Positions 43,603 to 53,912 of a stretch of DNA of 64,000 nt are shown one piece after another (positions within the stretch are counted from its first letter, which is position 1; every line of letters begins with the position of its first letter). The notes below the pieces were generated by a model that ran no database searches, was not told where the DNA came from, and saw only the letters and a program-made list of their open reading frames with translations. A program made the position numbers and the translations under genes. The stretch is from Pseudomonas guariconensis (GTDB taxonomy: Bacteria > Pseudomonadota > Gammaproteobacteria > Pseudomonadales > Pseudomonadaceae): positions 124,001-188,000 of the forward strand of contig NZ_FMYX01000004.1 of assembly GCF_900102675.1 (NCBI RefSeq). The letters run 5' to 3'.

Positions 43603-43646
43603 AGAAAGCTACATCCCGGCCAGCCGATCATAACCGAGTCCAGCCT

Positions 43647-44513
43647 GTGAATCTGTTGCAACATATCGCCCAATCGCGCCATTTGCTGCGCAAATCGGAA
43701 CTGAAAGTGGCCGACCATGTGCTGCTAGATCCGGCTGCCGTCATGCACAGTTCGATGGCCGACCTTGCCCACAGCGTGGGCATCAGCGAGCCGACCATCG
43801 TGCGTTTCTGCCGCGCGATCGGCTGTTCGGGCTTCCAGGATCTCAAGCTCAAGCTGGCCCAGAGCCTGGCTGCAGGCGCCAGTTTCGGTCAGTTCGCAAT
43901 CCATGAAGATGACTCGGTCGCCGACTATAGCCTGAAGATCTTCGATACCACCCTGCACACCCTGATGGAAGTGCGTGAGCACCTCAATCCCCAGGCTCTG
44001 CAGCAGGCGGTGACCGCCATGGCCCAGGCCCAGCGCGTGGAGTTCTATGGTTTCGGTGCCTCCGGCGCGGTGGCCGCCGATGCCCAGCACAAGTTCTTCC
44101 GCCTATTGCTCAGCGCTGCGGCGTACTCCGACCCGCACATGCAAGCCATGTCGGCGGTGACCCTCAAACCTGGCGATGTAGCGGTGTGCATTTCCCAGTC
44201 GGGTCGCTCCAAGGATCTGTTGATCACCGCCAATCTGGTGCGTGAAAGCGGCGCCAACCTGATCACCCTTTGCCCGAGCCAGACGCCGTTGGCCGAATTG
44301 TCCACTGTCAACCTGGCCATCGACGTGCACGAAGACACCGAGATCTACACCCCGCTGACTTCGCGCATCGCTCACCTTGTAGTGATCGACGTACTGGCCA
44401 TGGGCGTGGCCATGGCCCGCGGACCGAGCCTGGTGAATCACCTCAAGAGCGTGAAACGCAGTTTGCGTAGCCTGCGACTGTCGCCCAAGTCGATCAAGGC
44501 GACCGACGACTGA
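43647..44513 (+). CDS. RpiR/MurR-family transcriptional regulator (HexR-like)
   Basis: This is a 288-aa regulator with an N-terminal HTH-6 domain (HSSMADLAHSVGISEPTIVR) and a C-terminal SIS domain (VEFYGFGASGAVAADAQHKF, SQSGRSKDLLITANLV) that normally binds sugar phosphates. It is divergent from zwf and shares the palindromic operator. HexR responds to 2-keto-3-deoxy-6-phosphogluconate, and by context this paralogue may do so too. The true HexR of P. putida is at another locus beside zwf/eda, so the symbol is not used. The start is GTG at 43647. Confidence 0.87.
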   Translation: MNLLQHIAQSRHLLRKSELKVADHVLLDPAAVMHSSMADLAHSVGISEPTIVRFCRAIGCSGFQDLKLKLAQSLAAGASFGQFAIHEDDSVADYSLKIFDTTLHTLMEVREHLNPQALQQAVTAMAQAQRVEFYGFGASGAVAADAQHKFFRLLLSAAAYSDPHMQAMSAVTLKPGDVAVCISQSGRSKDLLITANLVRESGANLITLCPSQTPLAELSTVNLAIDVHEDTEIYTPLTSRIAHLVVIDVLAMGVAMARGPSLVNHLKSVKRSLRSLRLSPKSIKATDD

Positions 44514-44640
44514 GCCTGCTGCCGATGCAGGGGCCAGAACAGGCAAAGCAAATTTCACGGTTTTGTCACCAATCCACAGCCAAACCGTAAACCTGCAAGG
44601 CCAACCTGTAGCTCCCCGCATCCTAACTGGGAGACAGGCA

Positions 44641-44859
44641 ATGGCACGTGATCATGACGGTTCGTTCCAACCCACCGCCAAAGCTCGCAAGCAGCAGGAA
44701 AAGGACCAGCGCCGCATGGAGTTCCGCCGTGCGATCGAAAGCTACTGCGACCAGCGTCAGTTGCTGCGCGACATTACCGACTACCCCGACCTGCGAGACA
44801 TCACGGTTTGGCAGGTATCGGCGGCATCTTCCCCGAAAATCGCTCCACAAGCCCGCTGA
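44641..44859 (+). CDS. Small charged hypothetical protein (PA3496-like)
   Basis: This is a 72-aa protein, MARDHDGSFQPTAKARKQQE..., highly charged with basic and acidic residues and no membrane segment. It faintly resembles the PA3496-type small proteins of pseudomonads, but the match is from memory and weak. The ATG at 44641 has GGGAG 8 bases upstream. Its last 59 bases overlap the end of the convergent pycR gene. Function is unknown. Confidence 0.6.
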   Translation: MARDHDGSFQPTAKARKQQEKDQRRMEFRRAIESYCDQRQLLRDITDYPDLRDITVWQVSAASSPKIAPQAR

Positions 44860-45763
44860 TTTTCGCCCGTTCATTACGTATGAATGCAAGAAAGGCCAAG
44901 GCCACCGGTGATTGCCGCTTGGCCTTGGACTGCACCACGCACCAACTGCGATACAGCGGCAACTCCTCTACCGGCAGTTCTTTCAGCACCCCGGTGGCCA
45001 ACTCCAAGTTCAGCGCATGGCGGGTGAGCAGCGCGATGCCGAGGCCTGCGATCACGCACTCGCGTTGGGCATCGGCCGAGGCGACTTCCAGCGTCTGAGT
45101 GAAGTGCACGCGTTTGTCCTTGAAGTATTCCTCGCAGGCCTTGCGGGTGCCCGAACCCTGCTCGCGAATCAGCAAGGTATGAGGCTCGAGATCCTGCAGG
45201 CGCAGCTTCTCCAGCTTGCACAGCGGATGGTCCGGCGGTGCCACGGCCACGATCGGGTTGTTCAGGAACGGCATGAACTCAAGCCCCATGTCCTGGGGCA
45301 CCATCGACATGATGATCAGGTCGTCGCGGTTGTCCGAAAGCCGGCGGATCGCCTGTGCCCGATTGACCACCGTCAGGGTCAGGTTGACCTCTGGATGGCG
45401 TTGCTTGAACGCGGCGAACAAGTGGGGCACGAAGTACTTGGCGCTGGATTCGATCGCAAGTTTCAGTTGGCCCTGCAGTGAGCCCTGCATGTCCGAGAGC
45501 TGCATGTCGAGGTTTTCCAGGCGACCGAAGATGTCCCGGCTGGCGCGCTGCAGGGCCTCGGCCGCTTCGGTCAGGTAGAGCTTCTTGCCCACGTACTCGA
45601 ACAGCGGCTGGCCAATCAGCTCCTCGAGCTGACGGATCTGTAGACTTACGGCGGGTTGCGTCAATGCCATTTCTTCCGCCGCCCGGCTGTAGGAGCGCAG
45701 ATCGCATACCTCGTTAAAGATTTGCAACTGACGCAATGTCATACGCATCAACGACTTACGCAT
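44801..45763 (-). CDS. pycR: LysR-family regulator of pyruvate carboxylase (PycR)
   Basis: This is a LysR-type regulator of 320 aa. The helix-turn-helix is LRSYSRAAEEMALTQPAVSL, and the inducer-binding domain is complete with the LLIREQGSGTRKACEEYF segment. It is divergent from pycA and pycB, as is PycR in P. aeruginosa. Several Met starts lie close together (45763, 45748, 45742) and none has a clear Shine-Dalgarno sequence. A palindrome ATAAGC-TTTT-GCTTAT lies 38 bases upstream. Its 3' end overlaps the small hypothetical gene. Confidence 0.88.
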   Translation of the reverse strand: MRKSLMRMTLRQLQIFNEVCDLRSYSRAAEEMALTQPAVSLQIRQLEELIGQPLFEYVGKKLYLTEAAEALQRASRDIFGRLENLDMQLSDMQGSLQGQLKLAIESSAKYFVPHLFAAFKQRHPEVNLTLTVVNRAQAIRRLSDNRDDLIIMSMVPQDMGLEFMPFLNNPIVAVAPPDHPLCKLEKLRLQDLEPHTLLIREQGSGTRKACEEYFKDKRVHFTQTLEVASADAQRECVIAGLGIALLTRHALNLELATGVLKELPVEELPLYRSWCVVQSKAKRQSPVALAFLAFIRNERAKISGLVERFSGKMPPIPAKP

Positions 45764-45800
45764 TTTTCCACAGGCTCCCGCAAAACCTTGTTACGGCACT

Positions 45801-45816
45801 ATAAGCTTTTGCTTAT
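45801..45816. promoter_or_regulatory. Candidate PycR operator
   Basis: ATAAGC-TTTT-GCTTAT is a perfect 16-bp inverted repeat in the pycR/pycA divergent gap. The region is AT-rich, as expected of a LysR-type promoter. It is 37 bases from pycR and 136 from pycA. Confidence 0.55.
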
Positions 45817-45952
45817 GTCGACCCTAACAAATATTGATTTTTGTTTATCAACCTACAGCGATAGGGTTGGTTTGCGACTGGCCAGCAACCTCTGGCCACG
45901 CGCCGACCGGGGAATCCGGCTCGTGTGTTCCATCGGCTTTGGGAAGACTCCA

Positions 45953-47368
<1,416 letters not shown>

Positions 47369-47379
47369 GGAACCGAATA

Positions 47380-49188
47380 ATGTCCAAGAAAATCTTTGTC
47401 ACCGACACAATCCTGCGCGACGCCCACCAGTCCCTGCTGGCCACCCGCATGCGCACCGAAGACATGCTGCCGATCTGCGACAAGCTCGACAAGGTGGGCT
47501 ACTGGTCTCTGGAAGTCTGGGGTGGCGCGACCTTCGACGCCTGCGTGCGCTTCCTCAAGGAAGACCCGTGGGAGCGTCTGCGCAAGCTGCGCGCCGCCCT
47601 GCCTAACACCCGCCTGCAGATGCTGTTGCGTGGCCAGAACCTGCTGGGCTACCGCCACTACAGCGACGACGTGGTCAAGGCCTTCGTCGCCAAGGCCGCG
47701 GTCAATGGCATTGACGTGTTCCGTATCTTCGACGCCATGAACGACGTGCGTAACCTGCGTGTGGCCATCGAAGCGGTCAAGGCTGCCGGCAAGCACGCCC
47801 AGGGCACCATCGCCTACACCACCAGCCCCGTGCACACCATCGACGCCTTCGTCGCCCAGGCCAAGCAGATGGAAGCCATGGGCTGCGACTCGGTCGCGAT
47901 CAAGGACATGGCCGGCCTGCTGACCCCATTCGCCACCGGCGAGCTGGTCAAGGCGCTCAAAGCTGAACAATCGCTGCCGGTGTTCATCCACTCCCACGAT
48001 ACCGCTGGCCTGGCCGCCATGTGCCAACTCAAGGCCGTGGAAAACGGTGCCGACCACATCGATACCGCGATCTCCAGCTTCGCCTGGGGCACCAGCCACC
48101 CAGGGACAGAGTCGATGGTCGCCGCGCTCAAGGGCACCGAGTTCGATACCGGCCTGGATCTGGAACTGCTGCAGGAAATCGGTCTGTACTTCTATGCCGT
48201 GCGCAAGAAGTACCACCAGTTCGAGAGCGAGTTCACCGCCGTGGACACCCGCGTGCAGGTCAACCAGGTGCCAGGCGGCATGATTTCCAACCTGGCCAAC
48301 CAGCTCAAGGAGCAAGGCGCCCTGAGCCGCATGAACGAAGTGCTGGCGGAGATCCCACGCGTACGTGAAGACCTCGGCTACCCGCCGCTGGTGACCCCGA
48401 CCTCGCAGATCGTCGGCACCCAGGCCTTCTTCAACGTGCTGGCCGGCGAGCGCTACAAGACCATCACCAACGAGGTGAAGCTTTACCTGCAAGGCGGCTA
48501 TGGCAAGGCGCCGGGTGTGGTCAACGAACAACTGCGTCGCCAGGCGATCGGCAGCGAAGAAGTGATCGACGTGCGCCCGGCCGACCTGCTCAAGCCGGAG
48601 ATGGCCAAGCTGCGTGCCGATATCGGCAACCTGGCTCGCTGCGAGGAAGACGTGCTGACCTACGCGATGTTCCCGGACATCGGTCGCAAGTTCCTCGAGG
48701 AGCGTGAAGCCGGCACCCTGACTCCAGAAGCCCTGCTGCCGATTCCGGAAGCCGGTGCCGTGGCAGGCTCGGGCGGCGAAGGTGTACCGACCGAGTTCGT
48801 CATCGACGTGCACGGCGAGACTTACCGCGTCGATATCACCGGTGTGGGCGTCAAGGCCGAAGGCAAGCGTCACTTCTATCTGTCCATCGATGGCATGCCG
48901 GAAGAGGTGGTGTTCGAGCCGCTCAACGAGTTCGTCAGCGGCGGTGGCAGCAAGCGCAAGCAGGCCACTGGCCCAGGTCACGTGAGCACCACCATGCCGG
49001 GCAACATCGTCGATGTGTTGGTCAAGGAAGGTGACACCGTCAAGGCCGGCCAACCGGTGCTGATCACCGAAGCGATGAAGATGGAGACCGAAGTCCAGGC
49101 CCCGATTGCCGGCAAGGTCACTGCCATCCACGTGGCCAAGGGTGATCGCGTCACGCCGGGCGAGATCCTGATCGAGATCGAAGGCTGA
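47380..49188 (+). CDS. pycB: Pyruvate/oxaloacetate carboxyltransferase subunit B (biotinylated)
   Basis: PycB transfers the carboxyl group from biotin to pyruvate. The 602-aa protein has an N-terminal carboxyltransferase domain (DTILRDAHQSLLATRMRTED). The conserved PYC/OADA domain (FESEFTAVDTRVQVNQVPGG) follows in the middle. The C-terminal biotinyl domain has the biotin-attachment Lys in EAMKMETEV. The ATG at 47380 is preceded by GAGG. With PycA it forms the two-subunit pyruvate carboxylase of pseudomonads, replenishing oxaloacetate. Confidence 0.96.
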   Translation: MSKKIFVTDTILRDAHQSLLATRMRTEDMLPICDKLDKVGYWSLEVWGGATFDACVRFLKEDPWERLRKLRAALPNTRLQMLLRGQNLLGYRHYSDDVVKAFVAKAAVNGIDVFRIFDAMNDVRNLRVAIEAVKAAGKHAQGTIAYTTSPVHTIDAFVAQAKQMEAMGCDSVAIKDMAGLLTPFATGELVKALKAEQSLPVFIHSHDTAGLAAMCQLKAVENGADHIDTAISSFAWGTSHPGTESMVAALKGTEFDTGLDLELLQEIGLYFYAVRKKYHQFESEFTAVDTRVQVNQVPGGMISNLANQLKEQGALSRMNEVLAEIPRVREDLGYPPLVTPTSQIVGTQAFFNVLAGERYKTITNEVKLYLQGGYGKAPGVVNEQLRRQAIGSEEVIDVRPADLLKPEMAKLRADIGNLARCEEDVLTYAMFPDIGRKFLEEREAGTLTPEALLPIPEAGAVAGSGGEGVPTEFVIDVHGETYRVDITGVGVKAEGKRHFYLSIDGMPEEVVFEPLNEFVSGGGSKRKQATGPGHVSTTMPGNIVDVLVKEGDTVKAGQPVLITEAMKMETEVQAPIAGKVTAIHVAKGDRVTPGEILIEIEG

Positions 49189-49221
49189 TCCAAGCCTTCG
49201 ACAGCAAGCGGTTTACCTCAT

Positions 49222-49247
49222 GGGGAGCGATATGCTCCCCTTTTTTT
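49222..49247 (+). terminator. Intrinsic terminator of pycAB
   Basis: GGGGAGC and GCTCCCC form a 7-bp stem with a short loop, followed by seven T. It lies 33 bases after the pycB stop. Confidence 0.93.
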
Positions 49248-49335
49248 GTGCTGAATTTGTCGGTCTCTTTCACCAGCAGGCCCGTTCCCAGAGGGATAAC
49301 GCATCCCCGTGGGAGTGGGTGTACCGCCGGCACTC

Positions 49336-50007
49336 TCAGCCTTTACGGCAGGCTTCCAAGGTCTTCACTTGCCCCTCGGGCTGCTGGTTCTCTTCGCTCA
49401 ACCAGCGCTCGAAGCCTGCCGCCACGCTTGGCCACTCATCATCGGTGATCGAGTACCAGGCCGTGTCCCGGTTGTGATCCTTGACCACCATGTGCTTGCG
49501 GAACACCCCTTCGAAGACAAAGCCGAAGCGCTCGGCGGTGCGTTTGGAGCGGGCATTGGCGTTGTTGCACTTCCACTCCAGGCGCCGGTTGCCCAAGGCA
49601 AAGCCGAGCTGGCTCAGCAAGTAGACGGCCTCGGTGCCGCGAGGGGTGCGCTGCATGGCGGCGCCGAAGGCGATGTGGCCGATCTCGAAGCGGCCCTGTT
49701 CGGGGACGATCGACATGTAGCTCAGGATGCCCTGGGCCTGGCCGGTGGCGCGGTCGATGACGCTGTAGAACAGCGGGTCGCGACTGGCGGCGTTGCCTTC
49801 GAGCCAGCGGTCGAAGCTGGCGCGCTCATTGAAAGGCCCATAGGGCAGGTAGTCCCACAGCACTGGGTCCGAGCCAGGGCCCTGCAACACGTCCCAAAGG
49901 TCATTGCCGTGGCGGGCCGGGTCGAGTTTTTCCAGGCGGACGAAGCGTCCTTCGAGGGGCTCGGCGTTGGGCGTTGCCGCGGGCTTCCAGTTCAGTGCGT
50001 CTGTCAT
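49336..50007 (-). CDS. GNAT-family N-acetyltransferase (RimJ/RimL-like)
   Basis: This is a 223-aa GNAT acetyltransferase. The acetyl-CoA region is RTPRGTEAVYLLSQLGFALG, and KCNNANARSKRTAERFGFVF lies in the C-terminal part; both are typical of RimJ/RimL-like proteins that acetylate proteins or small molecules. The start at 50007 (MTDALNWKP) is chosen because the long upstream extension is not conserved in type. It follows a second, unrelated GNAT gene on the same strand by 4 bases, so the two are cotranscribed. The substrate is unknown. Confidence 0.85.
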   Translation of the reverse strand: MTDALNWKPAATPNAEPLEGRFVRLEKLDPARHGNDLWDVLQGPGSDPVLWDYLPYGPFNERASFDRWLEGNAASRDPLFYSVIDRATGQAQGILSYMSIVPEQGRFEIGHIAFGAAMQRTPRGTEAVYLLSQLGFALGNRRLEWKCNNANARSKRTAERFGFVFEGVFRKHMVVKDHNRDTAWYSITDDEWPSVAAGFERWLSEENQQPEGQVKTLEACRKG

Positions 50008-50011
50008 GGGC

Positions 50012-50458
50012 CTACAAGCCTTTGCGAAATTGAATGAAGCCCGGCCGCTCTGCGACTTGTTCGTACAGGCTGATGGCGGTGGCGTTGGTCTCGTGGGTGA
50101 GCCAGTGCACCTTGATGCAGCCGGCTGCCTTGGCGGTCGCGTAGACATGCTCGATCAGCTGGCGACCAATGCCCAGGCCGCGCTGGTCGGCGTTGACGTA
50201 CAGGTCTTGCAGGTAGCACGAATTCTCGATGCTCCAGTTGGAGCGGTGATAGATCCAATTGACCATCCCCACGGCTTTGCCATCGACCCAGGCCAACGCC
50301 GAGTGGGTGGGCTCGTTCTCATCGAGCAAACGCTGCCAGGTGCTGGCGCTGACCTCATCGGCCAATCCGGTTTCGTAGAAGCGCAGATAGGCATGCCAGA
50401 GGGCGAGCCAGGCGGCATGGTCGTTGGCGCGCACTGGGCGCAGGGTAACGCTGGGCAT
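50012..50458 (-). CDS. Second GNAT-family N-acetyltransferase
   Basis: This is a 148-aa acetyltransferase with the conserved CoA-binding motif DQRGLGIGRQLIEHVYATA (residues about 92-110) and the C-terminal WLTHETNATAISLYE. It is only 4 bases from the neighbouring GNAT gene and 11 from a PaiB-like gene, so the three genes probably make one operon reading left. The substrate is not evident. Confidence 0.87.
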   Translation of the reverse strand: MPSVTLRPVRANDHAAWLALWHAYLRFYETGLADEVSASTWQRLLDENEPTHSALAWVDGKAVGMVNWIYHRSNWSIENSCYLQDLYVNADQRGLGIGRQLIEHVYATAKAAGCIKVHWLTHETNATAISLYEQVAERPGFIQFRKGL

Positions 50459-50469
50459 GGTCTTTTCCT

Positions 50470-51099
50470 TCAGAGTGGGCGCATGTGCGCTGCGAGTTGG
50501 TTGTCCAGGTAATCGGAACTGCTGGCCAGACCGTCACGTACGCCAGCGATGTCTTGCGCCGAGCGGTTCTGGCTGAGCTTGCGCGCGCCTTGCAGACGGG
50601 CAATGGGCATGCGCAGGCCGACGATGGCGCGCAGCATGCCATCGATGTAATCGCTGGGTGCGTCGCTCACCTTCCAGGGTTTGGCGCGGTCTTGTTCGTG
50701 CCGATCGCTCAGGCGGCTGACGATCGCCAGCAGGCGAGGGGCGTCGTGAATTACCTGCACCGCGCCATAGGCGTGCACGGCCAGGTAATTCCAGGTGGGC
50801 ACGACCCTGGGGTTTTCGGTCTTGCTCGGGTAGTAGCTCGGGCTGACATAGGCATCTGCGCCTGGGAAAACCAGCAACGCTTCGCCGCCTTGCTCCAAGT
50901 CCCGCCATTGAGGGTTGGCCCGGGCCAGGTGAGCATAGACAGTGCCGTACTCGCCTTGAGCTGTATCGAGCAGCACGGGTAGATGGGTCGCGAGCAAGCC
51001 GTTTTCGCCGTGGCTGACCAGAACGGCGAGGCGGGTGTCGCACATTTGCTGGTGCAGGCGCGCGAGGTCATGTTCTTGGTGGGGCTTGGCGTTGTACAT
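50470..51099 (-). CDS. FMN-binding PaiB-like protein
   Basis: This is a 209-aa protein of the PaiB / FMN-binding negative regulator family (MYNAKPHQEHDLARLHQQM, LVFPGADAYVSPSYYPSK and VPTWNYLAVHAYG). The start at 51099 has AAGGA 6 bases upstream. In Bacillus, PaiA (an acetyltransferase) and PaiB work together on polyamines and sporulation genes. Here the adjacent GNAT genes give a similar pairing. The divergent MocR gene starts 89 bases away and may regulate it. Confidence 0.87.
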   Translation of the reverse strand: MYNAKPHQEHDLARLHQQMCDTRLAVLVSHGENGLLATHLPVLLDTAQGEYGTVYAHLARANPQWRDLEQGGEALLVFPGADAYVSPSYYPSKTENPRVVPTWNYLAVHAYGAVQVIHDAPRLLAIVSRLSDRHEQDRAKPWKVSDAPSDYIDGMLRAIVGLRMPIARLQGARKLSQNRSAQDIAGVRDGLASSSDYLDNQLAAHMRPL

Positions 51100-51188
51100 G
51101 CGAGATTCCTTGTCCAATGGCTTCATCCTAGGCAGGCTATTGGTACTCTGTAAGAGCCAATGCAGCCTGTTTTCATAGGTCCAATGCC

Positions 51189-52727
51189 ATGAACGAATGT
51201 CCTCTCGCGCTGCCCTTCGACCCCACGGGTATCGTGCTCGACCGCCGGCGCGGGCTCAGCCAGCAGCTGTACCAGGCATTGCGGGCGCGGGTGCTGGATG
51301 GACGCCTGGGCAGTGGCACGCGTTTGCCCGCCACCCGCGACCTGGCGGCGATGTTATCGCTCTCGCGCAACAGCGTGGTGCGGGCCTACGACCAGCTGTA
51401 TGCGGAGGGTTACATTGAAAGTCGGGTTGGCGATGGGACTTATGTGAGTCAGCTGCCCAAACTATCCACACAGCTATCCACAGGGTTATCCCAGGGGTTA
51501 TCAACAGAGTTATCCACATTGTTGCCTTCTGATACTGAAGATTTATCCAGTTCAGGGCGCTCCAGCGAGCCTTTGCAGCTGCTTAAAAACAACCATCTTC
51601 CACCACCCAAGGCTGGTGCGCCGAGGGCTTTTCGCGTCGGTGTGCCGGCGTTCGATTTGTTTCCCTTTAAGGTCTGGGCCAGGCTGCAAGCGGGTTTCTG
51701 GCGAAATCCCGATCCTTCATCGCTCGGCTATGGCGATCCGGCGGGTGAACCGCAACTGCGCGAACTCGTCGCCGCCTACCTGCGACGCTCACGTGGGTTG
51801 TCGTGTGGCGCTGAACAAATTGTGATCACCAGCGGTGCCCAGCAGGCCATCAGCCTTTGTGCACAGTTGCTGTTGCAGCCAGGCGATGGAGTGGCTGTGG
51901 AAAACCCAGGGTACCGGGCGGCCGGCCACACTTTTGCGTTGGCGGGGGCGAAAGTCAGGGGCGTGCCAGTGGATGATGAAGGGCTGGATTGCGCGCAGCT
52001 GGCGCAACTTCCCGATTGCCGGATGGCCTATGTGACCCCGGCGCACCAGTACCCCACTGGCGTCACCATGAGCCTGGCCCGGCGCCTGTCATTGCTGGAT
52101 TGGGCACAGCGTCAGGATGGCTGGATCATCGAGGACGACTACGACGGGGAGTATCGCTACAGCGGTGCGCCACTGGCGCCCTTGGCCTCCTTGGACCGGC
52201 AGGGACGGGTGCTGTACGTAGGCACGTTCGGCAAGATCGCCTTCCCGGCCCTGCGCCTGGGCTATCTGGTGCTGCCTCGACCGTTGGTGGAGGCATTCAG
52301 TCAGGGGCGGGCGTTGGCGGTGCGCCATTCGGAGGTCGGCACCCAGTGCGTAATGGCGCAATTCATGGCCCAGGGGCACTTTCAACGGCATATCCGGCGC
52401 ATGCGCAAGGCAGCGCTGGCGCGTAGAAACGTGCTGAAAGCCGGGTGGCCGGAAGATGTGCCAGGGCTGGGTGCCATGCCGGAAGTGGCGGCTGGGCTGC
52501 ATGTGAAGGTGGCTGTGGATAACCTTGCCCGTGAGCAAACATTAGTGGCCCTGGCAGAGGCGGTGGGGGTGGAAGTCAACCCGCTGAGCAGTTACTGGCT
52601 CGAGGACGGCAATGTCCCTGTGGATAAGCGCGCCGGATTGGTGCTGGGGTTCGCGGCGGTGCCTGAAGCGCAGATTGCGGATGCAGTGATGCGATTGCGC
52701 AGGGCGTGGCGACCTGTTCGCGGGTGA
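51189..52727 (+). CDS. MocR/PdxR-type GntR regulator with aminotransferase-like domain
   Basis: This is a 512-aa regulator. The N-terminal GntR helix-turn-helix (TRDLAAMLSLSRNSVVRAYD) is joined to a PLP-binding aminotransferase domain, with the likely PLP Lys in GTFGKIAFPALRLGYL. The linker from about residue 92 to 113 is LSTQLSTGLSQGLSTELSTL, encoded by a 12-bp tandem repeat with DnaA-box-like sequence. It is divergent from the PaiB-like/GNAT genes and probably regulates them. Two further perfect reverse DnaA boxes lie in the 3' end (52514-52522 and 52619-52627). Confidence 0.9.
   Translation: MNECPLALPFDPTGIVLDRRRGLSQQLYQALRARVLDGRLGSGTRLPATRDLAAMLSLSRNSVVRAYDQLYAEGYIESRVGDGTYVSQLPKLSTQLSTGLSQGLSTELSTLLPSDTEDLSSSGRSSEPLQLLKNNHLPPPKAGAPRAFRVGVPAFDLFPFKVWARLQAGFWRNPDPSSLGYGDPAGEPQLRELVAAYLRRSRGLSCGAEQIVITSGAQQAISLCAQLLLQPGDGVAVENPGYRAAGHTFALAGAKVRGVPVDDEGLDCAQLAQLPDCRMAYVTPAHQYPTGVTMSLARRLSLLDWAQRQDGWIIEDDYDGEYRYSGAPLAPLASLDRQGRVLYVGTFGKIAFPALRLGYLVLPRPLVEAFSQGRALAVRHSEVGTQCVMAQFMAQGHFQRHIRRMRKAALARRNVLKAGWPEDVPGLGAMPEVAAGLHVKVAVDNLAREQTLVALAEAVGVEVNPLSSYWLEDGNVPVDKRAGLVLGFAAVPEAQIADAVMRLRRAWRPVRG
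51462..51521 (+). repeat. Five 12-bp tandem DnaA-box-like units inside mocR
   Basis: Five head-to-tail 12-bp units begin at 51462, 51474, 51486, 51498 and 51510. Their first nine bases are CTATCCACA, CTATCCACA, TTATCCCAG, TTATCAACA and TTATCCACA. The last is a perfect DnaA box. They encode LSTQ, LSTG, LSQG, LSTE and LSTL. Leu is written as CTA or TTA, the rarest Leu codons in this genome type. A further TTATCCAGT lies at 51543-51551. Confidence 0.95.
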
Positions 52728-52798
52728 ACCCGTTCTCACAGACACAGCGCTGTACTTACAGGCAGCGCTGTACCTGTGGGAGCGGGTTCAACCGCGAA
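52717..52798. repeat. REP-type inverted pair (BIME-like)
   Basis: TTCGCGGGTGAACCCGTTCT (from 52717) and the inverted TGTGGGAGCGGGTTCAACCG (from 52775) are the two halves. A direct repeat CAGCGCTGTAC (52745-52755 and 52763-52773) lies between them. It covers the mocR stop and the gap to the polyamine-binding-protein gene. This is the common P. putida REP form. Confidence 0.8.
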
Positions 52799-52808
52799 GC
52801 ATTCCAAC

Positions 52809-53912
52809 TCAAGTCCCGGACTTGATGCGTGTCCAGGCCCGGGTGCGCGCCCGTTCGGCCTCGCGTGGCAGTGGCTTGAGGGTATACAGCTTGGCCATCG
52901 CTTCGGCGGTCGGGTACAGGTTGGGGTTGTTGCGGATCGCCGGGCTGACTTTGTCGGTGGCGTCCTTGTTGGGGTTGGGGTAGCCAACGAAGTCACTGAT
53001 CGGCGCGATCACTTCAGGGCGCAACAGGTAGTTGATGAACCTGTGTGCATCCTCAGGATTGGCGGCATTCTTGGGAATCGCCAGCATGTCGAACCAGATC
53101 GGTGCACCTTCCTTGGGCAGGCGCATGTCCACCACCACGCCATTCTTGGCGTCGCGCGCGCGGTTGGCGGCCTGGGAGAAGCTACCCGAATACCCCACCG
53201 CCACGCAGATATCGCCGTTGGCGATGTCAGCCATGTACTTCGAGGAATGGAAGTAGGTGATGTGCGGGCGGATCTTCAGCATCAGATCCTCGGCTTTCTT
53301 GTAGTCGGCCGGCTTCTCGCTGTTCGGTGGCAGCCCCAGGTATTGCAGCGCCAAGGGCAGGATCTCCGACGGTGAATCGAGCAGGGCGACGCCGCACTGC
53401 TTGAGCTTGGCGATGTTCTCTTCCTTGAAGATCAGATCCCAGCTGTCCACGGGCGCCTTGTCGCCGAGCACCGCCTTGACCTTGTCCGGGTTGAAGCCGA
53501 TCAGCACGGTGCCATACATGTACGGCACGGCGAACTTGTTGCCCGGATCGTTGGCCTCGATCAGCTTCATCAGCGCCGGATCCAGGTGCTGCCAGTTGGG
53601 GAGCTTGGATCGGTCCAGAGACTGGAACACACCGGCTTCGATTTGCTTGGCGAGGAACACGTTGGACGGCACCACCACGTCGTAGCCGGAGTTGCCGGTG
53701 AGCAGCTTGGCTTCCAGGGCTTCGTTGGTGTCGAAGATGTCGTAGATCAGCTTGACGCCGCTGTCCTTCTGGAAGTCCGTCAAGGTCTGCGGCGTGATGT
53801 AGTCGAACCAGTTGTACACGCGCAGGGTGCGCTGTTCGGCCTGGGCCTGAAGGGCTCCGGTGAACAGGGTGGCAGCGATGAACGGGGCGAGCAGACGCTT
53901 GAGTCGGACCAT
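52809..53912 (-). CDS. Polyamine ABC-transporter substrate-binding protein (PotF/SpuD-like)
   Basis: This is a 367-aa periplasmic binding protein. The signal peptide [18 protein letters not shown] precedes a mature part, [17 protein letters not shown], typical of PotF/SpuD. Aromatic and acidic residues for the polyamine cage appear in YNWFDY and SGYDVVVP. No membrane or ATPase subunit is next to it, so it may serve a transporter encoded elsewhere. It overlaps the deacetylase gene by one base (TAATG), showing cotranscription and translational coupling. Confidence 0.9.
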   Translation of the reverse strand: MVRLKRLLAPFIAATLFTGALQAQAEQRTLRVYNWFDYITPQTLTDFQKDSGVKLIYDIFDTNEALEAKLLTGNSGYDVVVPSNVFLAKQIEAGVFQSLDRSKLPNWQHLDPALMKLIEANDPGNKFAVPYMYGTVLIGFNPDKVKAVLGDKAPVDSWDLIFKEENIAKLKQCGVALLDSPSEILPLALQYLGLPPNSEKPADYKKAEDLMLKIRPHITYFHSSKYMADIANGDICVAVGYSGSFSQAANRARDAKNGVVVDMRLPKEGAPIWFDMLAIPKNAANPEDAHRFINYLLRPEVIAPISDFVGYPNPNKDATDKVSPAIRNNPNLYPTAEAMAKLYTLKPLPREAERARTRAWTRIKSGT

